Shown here in pieces: positions 33,884-45,189 of a stretch of DNA of 64,000 bases; position 1 is the stretch's first letter; each line of letters opens with the position of its first letter. The stretch is from NCBI GenBank assembly GCA_019321725.1, contig CM033121.1:8184001-8248000 (forward strand), given 5' to 3'. The position numbers and the translations under genes are program-made. Source of the DNA: Paulownia fortunei. Taxonomy: Eukaryota > Streptophyta > Magnoliopsida > Lamiales > Paulowniaceae. Under the pieces are notes generated by a model, which was not told the DNA's origin, searched no databases, and saw only the letters and a list, made by a program, of their open reading frames with translations.

Positions 33884-35187
33884 TTAATTTCAAGTTTGTA
33901 GAAATGGTCTTAGCCTTGTCAAGTTATGGAGGTGATAAGGCTCACCTTAAATATTAATTAGTCCGACAATTAGAAGAATGGATTGAAGAATTGTGCTAAC
34001 AATTAAGTTTTATTTAATAAGACAACTTTTGTTTTGATTCAATATCTATTTTGTGGCATAATGGGTCTTGTAAATATTACAATGTAATTTGGACCGAGTT
34101 TATAATTTTAATACATTTACATATATCCACGCACACATACATATAAATACGTATAAAATGTATAATCTCACTATATATAATCGATTATAGTATTTTTCAA
34201 ATCAGGTATATTGATTGTTTGTTAATTATTATGTTCCTCCCATACAGAAGTCAAGATTAACTTTTGTTTAGAAAATAAGACAAGTTAATTTTATAACCAT
34301 TTCATCCGATATTACTCGTTGATATGTCCCAACTTGTAAAAAATTAAACCTTAGAAGGACGAAATACCAAGCAACAATTCGTTATTTTTTCATAATTTAT
34401 TAGGATTAGTAAGTAGTGGTCCACTGAAATTATGTTGTTTGAAAATAATAGTATATTAATTTAATATAATTGATAAGGATGTGATTTACTTTTAATATTT
34501 AATTTGAATATGATAATTTATTAAAATAATTTGTATATTATGGGTCCAATTCAATGATATTATTTAAAAATAGTAAGATATTATGTAGTATGGTGCTGCA
34601 ATGTAGGGTTTGGAAAATATTTTTGATAGAAAAATAAGATAAAATTAGACATTTTCAATGAAATTTGATGAAACAAATATAATTTATATATATAGAATAG
34701 TAAAAAATGGGGAAAAATCCATTAAGATGAAAACCGTATAAGGCCTAAGCTATCCTTACCTGCTAGAGGTGAAAAATAATAAAAATTAGTGTAAACTTTA
34801 GATTTTAATATTTTTCATATGAACATAGTGAATTCTTCATGGCCACATAATTAATTCCTAAATAAAGTGCATAGTTATTGAAATTTGTTGTTAGGTTGGA
34901 AAGAAGCTTTAATCAAGCTTTCAATGTGTCAAATGTATATATTTATTTTTCCCATGCACATTATGCGAAGAAAGATCTAATTTTTGTTCCGCTGAATTTA
35001 AATTAAGGATATAATTAGAATTCCCAGACAAAGATGCTTCTATTTAATGTATAGAACAAGGATTTTGGAATAAATAAAATTTAATAAACTTTTAGACAAA
35101 AATGCTTCTATTTAAGGTATAGAAGAAGGATTTTTTTATAAATACAAATTAAACAAAATGAAATATAGACATTTATATGAAGGCTAT
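33884..35187. other. 3' flank of the SOUL gene, no gene seen
   Basis: Very AT-rich. The transcript probably ends within about 250 bp of the stop; AATATTAATTA and TTAATACATTT-like far-upstream or polyadenylation signals are common, so I do not pick one. A 68-bp tandem duplication lies at 35026-35160. Confidence 0.4.
35026..35160. repeat. 68-bp tandem duplication
   Basis: Units begin AGACAAAGATGCTTCTATTTAA at 35026 and AGACAAAAATGCTTCTATTTAA at 35094 and remain alignable through their length with about 15 percent difference. Confidence 0.75.
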
Positions 35188-35620
35188 TACTGCACGAAAA
35201 AAAGAATGTTCGTAACAATATGTAATGTCATGATAATAAATTGTTATTAATTGTTTATATTAAATATGCAATCCATGTGTTCGGCTAACAAGAAATTTTG
35301 TTTTGCCACAGTTAAAAATTTTACAAGCTTATATGGTAATAACTATGTATAAATTATCACTGTTAACAATTTGTGACTCAATAATTGTGTAAAAGTTATT
35401 ACTATAAAAGTACAAAAATAACTTATTGGCTATATCTTTGTTGACGTTAAGTTATTTTTAAACATAATTTTTCAATAATCAATATTGACAACTTAGTGAC
35501 ATTCCTTGTCATTATTAAGTTTGTGTAAATTATTATTATGATAAAATAAATATTATTGTTGATTAATGTATAATTAGTGATGATTTTGATATTATCACTA
35601 ATATTATTTTTTCTATAGTG
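35188..35620. mobile_element. Short CACTA-type non-autonomous element
   Basis: The left end reads TACTGCACGAAAAAAAG and the right end, reversed, CACTATAGAAAAAAT. Both resemble the CACTACAAGAAAAAA termini of plant En/Spm elements; the left first base is changed. It is flanked by TAT on both sides (35185-35187 and 35621-35623), the 3-bp duplication expected. At 433 bp it carries no gene. Inside are repeated GTAATAAC and TTATCACT-like subterminal motifs in both orientations. Confidence 0.6.
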
Positions 35621-35807
35621 TATATATCATATCAAGTCAATGAATTTAAAATTGGATTCACGATCAAATCGGACAATCAATTGAATCACTAGCCCAACCA
35701 AAACAACACACACATACATACACGGAAATTTATATATAATACTACATAATAATATCAAAATTAAGTTTCACAAAATGATTTTTGAAAACATATCTACCAT
35801 CGTTAGA

Positions 35808-36148
35808 TGATGCAGTCCACATGGAATGGGATGTAATGGAATGCCTTAAACATCCTAAGAAGTCCTAGTGTGATTAGGATTAGTTTTCTTTATAGTTTTA
35901 ATATTTGTTAGGAGTAATTTTGTAATTTTTAATTCTTATTTTTTGCAATTGTCATATTTCTAGGAGCAATTTCTAAATTTTGTTTTTAGGGTTGAACATT
36001 AAAAGTGTATCGTCTAGGATTTGTGGACGGTGAAAAAGCTTGAATAAAATTTGAAGATTCATTCTCTTCAATCCATTACTCGGTATTTTACGAATCAAGA
36101 GTATAACTGTGTGTGTGTTTTTATTCTTAAGTTGCTTTTGTTGCACCA
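35808..36148 (+). repeat. 5' LTR of the 35.8-40.6 kb Ty3 element
   Basis: Pairs with 40293-40634. Shared anchors are ATCCTAAGAAGTCCTAGTGTGATTAGGATTAG and GGTGAAAAAGCTTGAATAAAATTT-type blocks. Confidence 0.9.
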
Positions 36149-36182
36149 TTTGGTATCGGCTTCAGTAAGGTCCTAGAGTCAT

Positions 36183-36920
36183 GCCATCTCAACGCCGAGC
36201 GAATGATGCCCCGTTGGACGATCTTCTATACCATGATGAGATGGCCCAACTGTGATAGCAAGTGGAAGTCCTCACCCGATAATAAGTTACTCTCCAACAG
36301 CGCTAGGCCAACCTCGATCTTGAGGGCGTTGAAAATAGATTTTGACCCAAACCTTAATCTGTTTGCTGTTTCTGTTGCCCCAGCCAGAGCAGTTGATCGT
36401 TATTGGGAATCTAGTTTCAAAGTTGAAATCTTAGAATTTCATGATAAACTGCAGCCTCATGAGTTCCTTGATTGGCTCCACACGATCGAGGAAATTCTTA
36501 ACTTCAAAGAAATCCCAAATCTTCATCATATTCCCCTAATTACCACTCGGTTGTGTGGTGATGCTCAAGCGTGGTGAAAACAATTGAAAGGGATGCGTGC
36601 TCCACATGGGAAAGCCAAGATTACCTCCTGGGAAAAAAATTATAGAAGCACATGTGTGCTGCATTTCCGCTATATAATTACGAATGCAATCTTTACCAAT
36701 GTCTCCAACTCCTCCATCAAGGGGCTTGCTCGGTTGACAAATACACATCAGATTTTTACCATCTTTTAGCACACACAGAGATCACGGATTCCCTTACCCA
36801 ATTGGTTTCTCATTATATTAGCAACTTGCGTTTTCCTCTCCAAAATATCCTCAACTATTCGATTCGCTGGACATCTCTGAAGCCCATCAACATGAATTAC
36901 AAGCTGAAAAATAATTAAAC
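36183..36920 (+). pseudogene. gag: Ty3 gag relic
   Basis: A frame at 36203-36577 reads a gag with the segment PHEFLDWLHTIEEILNFKEIP, and then RLCGDAQAW, where a stop cuts the Trp-rich continuation. Shifted frames to about 36918 continue (CSVDKYTSDFYHLLA, then RFPLQNIL). This is the capsid part common to plant Ty3 elements. The start and zinc knuckle region are not clear. Stops at 36578 and 36770 make it non-functional. Confidence 0.75.
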
Positions 36921-37263
36921 AACTAGAATCCTTCTAGATCTTAGTAGCCTGGCACTTCTACCCATACCATTACATTATCTTCCCTTAAATCACAAAAAAA
37001 TAGTAGCCCCACTTTCCCATCCTCACGGGTCTAGTGGAATTCACTGTTTCAGATATGGTGCACCCGGCCATTGCTAAGTAGATTGTTGCAAGCCTCTCTT
37101 GTAAAACCTTATTGTTATTAACGATACTTCTAGTTCAGACCTCTTATTTCTTACAGCAGACGACACTCTTATCGATAAGGAGTTGCTGAGGGTGATTCTG
37201 GACCTTTGTTGATGCTATGGTGAACTTTTCTCAACCCTTATTCCTCTCCCAATAACTGGCGTC

Positions 37264-40230
37264 ATTCCTTCCTTTTCCAGTTGATGTACACGATTAGCGA
37301 AAAGGTTTATCATTTTATTATCAATTTGAGCAGTTGTGAAAATGTTCTCTCTACCATGGCAGTGGAAAAATTGGGGCTCAAAGTCGAACCACATCCTCGT
37401 CTGTATAAGCTTGCTTGGCTTAACAAAGGTATGGATGTTACTGTCTCTCGTCATGCATTGGTTGCCTTTTCCATTGGTTCTATATATACAAATGAAATTA
37501 TGTGCAATGTGGTTCCCATGGATGCTTGTCATTTACTATTGGGTAGTCCTTGGCAATATGACCGCGCCACCTTCCATAACGGGTGGACCAACACCTATTC
37601 ATTTTTATTTCATGGAAAGAAGATTGTGTTACTACCCAACCCTGACACGCATTCACCGTCGCCTTGGCATAGTACCATTTTTTTATCTCGTGCTTGTTTT
37701 AAGGAGGCTATAAATGAGTAGGGCATTGTTTATCTACTACTTGGCAAACCCATCTAGCCTTCTTTGAATGCTTCTCCTTTGGTTTAACCCCTTTTAATTG
37801 AGTTCATTAATGTGACATTCAACACCACATTGTCTTAGTCCCGGGTGCCACTCTACAAACAGACCCCACTATTGTATAAGTCCCAAAAAAATGAAGAATT
37901 ACGACATCAAGTAGAAGAGTTACTTGCCAAAAGCTATATTTGCGAGAGCCTTAGCCCTTGTGCCATCCCTACCCTTTTTACGCCAAAGAAAGATGGGACT
38001 TGGCGTATGTGCATCGATAGTCGAGCTATCAATAAAATCACAGTTCAGTATTATTTTTCTATCTGCGCTTGGATGATTTGCTTGATCAGTTAGGAGGAGC
38101 CACCGTTTTAGTAAGCTGGATTTGAGAAGTAGCTACCATTAGATTCGTATTCGCCCTAGGGATAAGTGAAAAACAACCTTTAAGACACGTGAAGGCTTAT
38201 ATGTATGGCTCGTAATGCCTTTTGGTCTTTCTAATGCTCCGAGCATTTCTATGCACATCATGAACAAAGCCTTTTGTCCTTTCATTGGTAAGTTTATTAT
38301 CATTTATTTTGACAATATTCTTATTTATAGTGCTAACACCGAGTTGTATCTCCAACACATGCGGGAAGTTTTAACTGTGCTTTGCACGGATCAATTTTAT
38401 GCTTCTATCTTTAAATATGCCTTTTATACTGCTAGTGTCAATTTTTTGGGGTTATGTTGTCTCTAAAGATGGGTTAGCAATTGATAATGCCAAGATTGAA
38501 GCCATCGAAAACTAGCCCAAGCCTCACACAGTCACAGAAGTCCGCAGTTTTCATGGCTTAGCCTCTTATTATCATTGATTTTTTCCGCACTTCAACAGCA
38601 TTATAGCTTTTCTTGCAAATTCTATTCAAAGGAAAAATTCTCCTGGACTCCTACTACTACTGTCGCCTTTCACGACATTAAATAGCGATTGACATCCAAC
38701 CCGATTCTAGTTATTCCAAACTTATCTCACCCATTTGAATTACATTATGATGCTTCACAGATTGTCATTAGGGTCGTGCTCAGCTAATCTAGCCATCCCG
38801 TAGCTTATTTCAGTGAGAAACTTACAGATGCTAAGACTCGCTTCACCACTTACAATCTAGAATTCTATGTGGTAGTGCAAGCTGTTAAACATTGGCGTCA
38901 TTATCTTTTCCACCAAGAATTTATTCTTTTTGTAGACAACAATGCTCTCAAACATCTTAGTAGCCAGGACAAGATTTTAGTCCACGACGTCTCATGGCAA
39001 AGATATTTACAACAATTCACTTTTGTGATTAAGCATAAACTAAGTATCTCCAATCAAGTAGTGGATGCTTTGAGTCATCACTACTTCTTGCTCACAAACA
39101 TGTACATCACCTTTTCTGACTTTGATTATTTCATAAAGTTGTATGTATCTGACCTTTTTTTTCTTGCATATTTTCAACTTCCATATTAGTAACCACATGA
39201 ATTTTATCTTAGATGATGGATTTCTCTTTCACGGTATCTAGCTTTGCATACCTAAATATAGTTTGCATTTGAAAATTATCTAAGAGTTATATAATGAAGG
39301 ACATGTTAGCCATGATCATACACTGCTTCTTATTTCATCCCTTATTTTTAGCTGACATTACGTAAGGAAGTAGATCAATTTGTTGCCCGTTGTTGTATAT
39401 GTCATCTTGATAAGGGCACTATGATGAAAATAGTCTTATATCTTCCTTTGCTGACTCCGACTCAACTTTGGACCGAAATCGATATGGACTTTATACTCAG
39501 CCTTTCTCAGATTCAACATGGCCATGATTCTATTTTTGTGGTGGGTGATTGTTTCTCGAAAATAGCCCATTTCATTCCTTGTAAATGAACCACTGATGCA
39601 TTTGGCGTCGCTCAACTTTATTTTTAGGATATTTATAGTTTGCATGGGATATCTCTCTTAATTGTGTCCGACCATGATACACACTTCCTTAGTCATTTTT
39701 GGAGGAGTTTCTGGCACATGGTTAATACTTCTTTGAACTTTAATTTTGCATATTACCCACAAACTAATGGCCAAACTAAAGTGGTTAACCGTTTTTTAGG
39801 AAATGTTGTGAAATCTTGTTGGTGATCATATGAAGTCGTGGGACTCTAAACTCTATCAAGCTGAGTTCACCCATAATCAGGCCATCAATCTCAGCACTGA
39901 CTTCAGTCCTTTTCATATTATGTATGGCTTCATTCATCTTAGTCCTCTCGATCTCATTACCCTGCCTACTCATGTCCACCCTCATAATTCGACATCTGAT
40001 TTTATCACCCAACTCCAGCAACTATACCAACAGACATATACTCATTAGTTATTTCCAACTCTAATTACAAAAAACAAGTTGATGGCCACTGTCGTGCAGT
40101 TGAGTTTGAGGTTGGCGACTTCATTTGGGCTATTTAGATAGTTAATCGTTAATACCTACTATTTGCAACTTCCTAGTCAAATTTAAACCTCCGATGTTTT
40201 CAACGTGAAGCATCTTATCAGTTATCGAGT
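37264..40230 (+). pseudogene. pol: Ty3 pol relic: protease, RT, RNase H, integrase
   Basis: Protease is read at 37281-37721 (LLLGSPWQYDR near 37525). Reverse transcriptase starts near 37845 with [19 protein letters not shown] (37985-38043); the active-site motif at 38305-38316 reads YFDN instead of Y.DD. VMPFGLSNAPS is at 38211. RNase H is at 38869-39070 (VQAVKHWRHYLF, LSISNQVVDALS). Integrase core follows: DMDFILSLSQ (39484), IVSDHDTHF (39661), YYPQTNGQTK and VVNRFLGN (39752-39810). The C-terminal part fades by 40230. Around ten stops or frameshifts are present. The sequence is of the common plant Ty3 type, possibly a chromovirus, but I see no clear chromodomain. Confidence 0.85.
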
Positions 40231-40292
40231 GACACTTCCGACGATGATGATGTTGTAGATTCGAGGGCAAATCTTCTCCACCATGGGGAGAA

Positions 40293-40634
40293 TAATGCAA
40301 TCCGCATGGAATGGGATGTAATGGAACAACTCGAACATCCTAAGAAGTCCTAGTGTGATTAGGATTAGTTTTCTTTACAATTTTTATATTTGTTAGGAGT
40401 AACTCTGCAATTTCTAATTCTTATTTTTGCAATTGTTATATTTGTTAAAAGCAATTTCTAAATTTTATTTTTAGGGTTGATCATTAAAAGTGTCTATCTT
40501 CTAGGATTTGAGGATGGTGAAAAAGCTTGAATAAAATTTCAAGATTCATTCTCTTTAATCTAATACTCGGTATTCTACAAATCAACGAGTATAATTGTAT
40601 GTTATCTTCTTCTTAAGTCGCTTTTGCTGCATCA
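40293..40634 (+). repeat. 3' LTR of the 35.8-40.6 kb Ty3 element
   Basis: Starts TAATGCAATCC, ends GCTGCATCA. The start has lost the canonical TG. Confidence 0.9.
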
Positions 40635-40844
40635 TTATACCTCAAACTTAAGCATACATATGTTATTTGGCCTTCATGATATTTAAAAACTTGAGAAGGT
40701 CACACCATTCTCTTTAATCAATATTTGATGTTCGCTACCCCATGGCCATGGAAATTGGAAAAGGCAACATCTTTTTATTCACCATTATAGTGAGAGCATT
40801 AACAAGATACGAACAACGGTGAGAACCTCCGGCCACCTGACACC

Positions 40845-41180
40845 GTCGTGTACCACATTCACCATGCTCTAACTTCTATAATCACACAAGTAGCACTTGA
40901 AAGCAGCACATACAATAGCAAAACAAAAGCATTAGCCGTGTAGTGAGTGAGCAAACAGACTAATAGTACAACAACACTCGGTTGCCACCACCTACCACTT
41001 CACCGTCGCCAAGATCTATCAGATCTTGTGTCTCCATACAATATGAGTCCCTGATTTTCGTTCCTCCCTCATGTAGGCCATATAAAAAACAAAAATGTTG
41101 TAAAAATTATAAGTATATTTAGATGGTTGGGAAAGTTTAAGTAGAATAATAGCTAGAAAATGATGTTTGATGTAAAAGTC
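40845..41180 (+). repeat. SOUL-unit downstream segment, copy B
   Basis: It matches 58585-58860, which follows the broken SOUL copy C directly. Shared blocks include CCGTGTACCACATTCA, TGCCACCACCTACCACTTC-like and GATCTTGTG.CTCC. In copy B it is separated from the gene by 7 kb, most of it the Ty3 and CACTA-type insertions. The segment holds no complete gene that I recognise. Confidence 0.75.
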
Positions 41181-41879
41181 TTATTCTTTCTACAAAATTT
41201 GTCCGTCCTTATGAAATTTCAACAATCGTATCCTAAAATACAATAACTACTTTTTGACATAGTAGCACCAGAAATCTCAAGAATAACTAACCAATAAAAA
41301 TGCTCTTTAACTCTATAAAAACACTAAAAAGTTCAAAAAAAATGCAGAGATAAAAATGAATGAAATCTATAAACGGGGAGACTTATTTATTTTACATATA
41401 TTATGAAAGTAAATATCAACTTGGTTCTTTTATAGTGAATAGTCATGAGATGGATTAACATTTAATTTATAGTTGAATATGAAATACTAAGGAGACATAT
41501 TCTCACTATATATGAATTCATGCTATTTTACACTGGGCAATAAATTTAAATGGGCCTTCAATCCTAATTTTCATATGTACTCGTAGGAACTTACTGGAGG
41601 TAATTCATAAGAAACGGCATCTCACACCCTACATATCAAGAATGTCCAGGACATATTCTACAAAGCTATAAGTCTATTAAAATTTTTGAATCAAACCTTC
41701 ACTTGTTGGTCAAAAGTGCATAAATCAGATGTGAGACTTTCAAAATAGTGTTACCTCTACTATTTTTAAGTTATACACTTGAAATGTGTCCATGTTTCCA
41801 TTTCACCAATATCTATTATTGAATTGCCTTTGTAACTCTCATGCATAAGACAACAAATGCTTAACTTGAACTTTATGAT
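41181..41879. other. AT-rich DNA, no gene seen
   Basis: No coding signal on either strand. It lies between the SOUL downstream segment and the copia fragment and could hold the missing 3' end of that element. Confidence 0.35.
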
Positions 41880-42995
41880 AGAGTTAGCTTCAATCAAGAT
41901 ATTATCTGAATGGTAATAGTCTTATATCTCTTATGATAATTATAATTTTTTCCAAATAAAGATTTTGTTAGTGGATCAACTAAGATTTAACTCGTAGTAA
42001 GATATTCAAGCACTATCTTCTATTTTTTAAACATATTTCTAATATGATAATACCTCACAGTAATTTGTTTGTTACGGCTTAACATTCTCTCATTCTTTGT
42101 ATTTTAGATAGCAATTTTATTATCATTGTATAAAGAAATTGGCCCTTTTTAAGATCTACAAAAGGAAAAGATTTAAGAAATCTCCTAAACCATATAATGT
42201 CTTTACTCACAAAAAATATGGCTATATACTCAGATCTATAGGCAACTTTACTCCACCAATAGTAAATAGCCAATCACTAGTTGATTTAAAGTCAACTCTG
42301 TCAGATGCCAAATTAACATCACTATAACACTTAAGTGTAGACAAAGTATACTTATAATGTAAGGCATATTTCATTGTGATCTTCAAGTACCTTGCTATTC
42401 AATTCCTTCCATTGTTCTTCATTAGAATTACTAGTAAATTTATTTAATATGTCAATTGAACATGCAAGATCGGATATTGTGTGATTCACCATATACATTA
42501 TACTTCTAATAATTTTTGCATATTCTTCTTGATTTATAACTTCTTTTTTATTTGGAACTAACTTTATTTGAGTATCAATTAGACACTTATTAACTTTCAA
42601 ATCAATGTAGTTGAACTTTCTCAACACTTTCTCAATATAATGAAATTGTGTTAATATAAAAGTTCTATCTTTTTTGAGAACTTTGACCCTACTCACATCT
42701 ACTGACCTAAGTCTTTATACCAAAGTCTTGTTTCAAGTAAGTCTAGGTTTCAATAATACATGATATAGTAGATCTAAAAATAAGTAGATCATCACATACA
42801 AATTTAAAAAAATTACACATCTTTCTACTTTACTACTCTAAAACCAGATTTTTTAATTTCTTCTTTGAATTTGTTTATACTATTGTCTAAGAGATTGCTT
42901 AAGACCATATAAAGATTTATTTCAATTGACATAGTTTATGTTCTTCACCTTTAACAATATAATCTTTTGGTTGGTGTTTGTAAGTTTCTTCCTCT
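41880..42995 (-). pseudogene. pol: Ty1/copia RT-RNase H fragment
   Basis: On the minus strand, from about 42980, a degraded segment corresponds to the RT region before SLYGLKQAPR. 42696-42352 (open, 114 codons) reads HYIEKVLRKFNYID, then EYAKIIRSIMYMVN and EEQWKELNSKVLE, the C-terminal RT part of Ty1/copia. 42273-42079 is RNase H (SEYIAIFFVSKDIIWFRRFL). The N-terminal half of the element and any LTR are missing, and the right edge abuts the Tat-lineage LTR at about 43000. It is inactive. Confidence 0.8.
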
Positions 42996-42999
42996 ATGA

Positions 43000-43578
43000 T
43001 GTAAACTAAATTAAGCCTGGCCAATTGGGCCTAAGGGGTTTGGGCTTCTGAAATTGGGCTGATTTTATTTAGTAGAGCAAATTGGCAAGCATGATCGAGC
43101 TGAGGTAGATTAGAAATAAATGGGTAGCTGGTTGAGGTCAGGTCGGGTATTAAGGTCAGCTCAATACTTTGTATCAATCTTGACATGATAAGTTCGGATA
43201 TCTAGTTGGAGTCCTAATCCAAGGAAATAAGAATCCTACCAAATTTAGGTTCCTTAATAGGCAAATGTTTTCCTTATCTAATTAACTCTAAAAAAAGTAG
43301 AATTCTTCTTCCACTCAATTATCTTATATTTGATCTACTATATAAAAGCTAGAAAGGAGGTATGTTCAAAGATATATGCACATTTATTTTCAGCACTAAT
43401 ATTTGGATTACTCCTCCATAATTCTTGTCAAATTAAGCATCAGAGAATTTTCATGGGGCAACACCCAACGTCCCTAACCATGGTTTTGCAAGTGTTATGG
43501 AGAAGAATTGAGCTACAAACTAGGGGATTAGGTTTTGATTTGTTTATTCTTGGCCCGTGCAATTTTTTGTGTGTATCA
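43000..43578 (+). repeat. Putative 5' LTR of the Tat-lineage element
   Basis: It starts TGTAAACTAAATTAAGCC and ends GTGTATCA two bases before the primer site. A TATA box, CTATATAAAAG, lies at 43338-43348. Without a second LTR the left edge is an estimate; it coincides with the end of the copia homology. Confidence 0.55.
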
Positions 43579-43580
43579 AG

Positions 43581-43599
43581 TGGCATCATTTATGGGAAC
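43581..43599 (+). other. Primer-binding site of the Tat-lineage element
   Basis: TGGCATCATTTATGGGAAC resembles the TGGCGCCGTCTGTGGGAAC type of Tat-lineage elements, with C-to-T and G-to-A decay. Confidence 0.7.
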
Positions 43600-43721
43600 A
43601 CATGAGTTAGGACGTGAGAGTGTGACTGAAGGTAGGGAGACATAAAGTGGTAACGATAGAGATGCCTACCCAGATATAGATAAGGAGCCTCATCGAAGCC
43701 GAGATAGATAAGGTCCACCAA

Positions 43722-44640
43722 TTGGAGGATAGCATGCCTCCAATTACCCTTGCTAATCCTCCATATCGTACCACTAATCCCCCATGCACCAATCTGGTGA
43801 TGGAATTTAATCCTAGAAGTAAGGTTCCATTCACCATGGAGCAATTGATGGGAGTAATCACAATAGTGGTGAATGCGGCTTTGCAAGGGAAAGAGGTTAA
43901 TCCATCTTCGCCACCTCAACTTAGTTCGATCCATGTGGTGGAAGGGGTGGAGAAGCCCAGGCCGATCCACAAAGATAATGATAAAAGTCATACTTTAGTA
44001 TGCTACGACCGGGCTCCATTGATAGGGATTTATCAAAAATGATGGATGACTTGCATAAATAAATGAAGAAAAATTAGAAAAAAATAGTAGGTGGGTTAGT
44101 TCCAATGAAAAAAAGAATCCCATTCGCAGAAGAGGTAATGGTAGATGATTTGCCATCCAACTTCAGGTCTTTGAACTACAAATATGACGAGACTACTAAT
44201 CTTTGGGAGCATTTGTGCCAGTTTGAGAATTTGGATCTTCTGCACATATATTCTGATGGAGCCTAATATAGAGTGTTTTTAACCATATTAGCCAAATCTA
44301 CTCAACAGTGATTCAACCAGCTACCCTCCAACTCCATGCACTCTTTTAGGGAGTTTAGTTCAGCATTCTTGCATTAGTTTGCTAGTTCAAAGAACCATCA
44401 GAAGACATCATTAACTCTCTTCAGCTTGAAGCAAAAGAAAAAGGAGGCCTTGAGAAGTTACATCAAGAGATTCACTACGACTGTGTTGAAAGTACTTTCC
44501 ACTACTTTGCAGAAAGGGGAATTTTTCAGGACATTAGCTAAGAGACATGCCAAGAGTTTTGATAACCTGCTAGCTCAATCCGAAAAGTATATGAAATTGC
44601 AAGAAGCTCAAGAGAGAAGAAGTAGGGAAAAAAAGAAAGG
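43722..44640 (+). pseudogene. gag: Tat-lineage gag relic
   Basis: 43722-44042 is an open N-terminal stretch of 106 codons. The capsid part is read at 44130-44400 in broken frames (PSNFRSLNYKYDETTNLWEHL). 44426-44644 gives LRSYIKRFTTTVLKV, then LAKRHAKSFDNLLAQSEKYM, the conserved end of Tat gag proteins. Stops at 44043, 44265 and 44643 break it. Confidence 0.8.
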
Positions 44641-45189
44641 ATAAAGTGAGCCAAATAAAGAAAACGCTAGTACCACAAAGAAACTAATACCTGATGTGAT
44701 GGGTGGGGCAAACCTTATGTGCTTGAGCAGTTCACACCCTTAATAGCCCATCGATCTGATGTCTTGTCTGCCATTGAGGGATAAGAACTATTGAGATGGC
44801 CCAAGAACTATTCCTAAATATCGATAAGGCCCCAGTCTGATCGATTTTATCAGTTCCATAATGACTATGGTTATACCACCAATAGCTACCACTATTTAAG
44901 GGCTAAGCTAAGAGCGATTAATTCAATCAGGATATTTGAGGGAATAGACATTGAATGGCTGATATTATGACCCCAAGAAAAGTAGATTTTTCAAACCTCT
45001 ATGGTTGAGTATGGAGTGGAGAACCCGAGTGAAGACAATGAGCATAAGAAAGATCAATCTCAACCTTCTAGAAGATAAGTGATTTAAATAATTATGGGAG
45101 GACCGACTAACGGAGACTCGAATCAGGCCAGGAGATCAATTTTAGGTCAGTCCAGTATCTTGCAGGAAGAAGTTAGGAGATCAGTCAAT

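Larger units (their letters stand above)
35808..40634 (+). mobile_element. Ty3/gypsy retrotransposon with two LTRs
   Basis: LTRs 35808-36148 (TGATGCAG...TGCACCA, 341 bp) and 40293-40634 (342 bp) match over their length. The flanks TTAGA (35803-35807) and TTATA (40635-40639) agree at 4 of 5 bases. The 5' LTR is followed two bases later by TGGTATCGGC, an initiator-Met-tRNA-type primer site, and the 3' LTR is preceded by a purine-rich CATGGGGAGAA. Gag, protease, reverse transcriptase, RNase H and integrase are read in order on the plus strand, all broken by stops. Confidence 0.9.

Noticed and set aside
43590..43991. 133-codon minus-strand frame
   Set aside because: Antisense shadow of the Tat gag N-terminal frame at 43722-44042.
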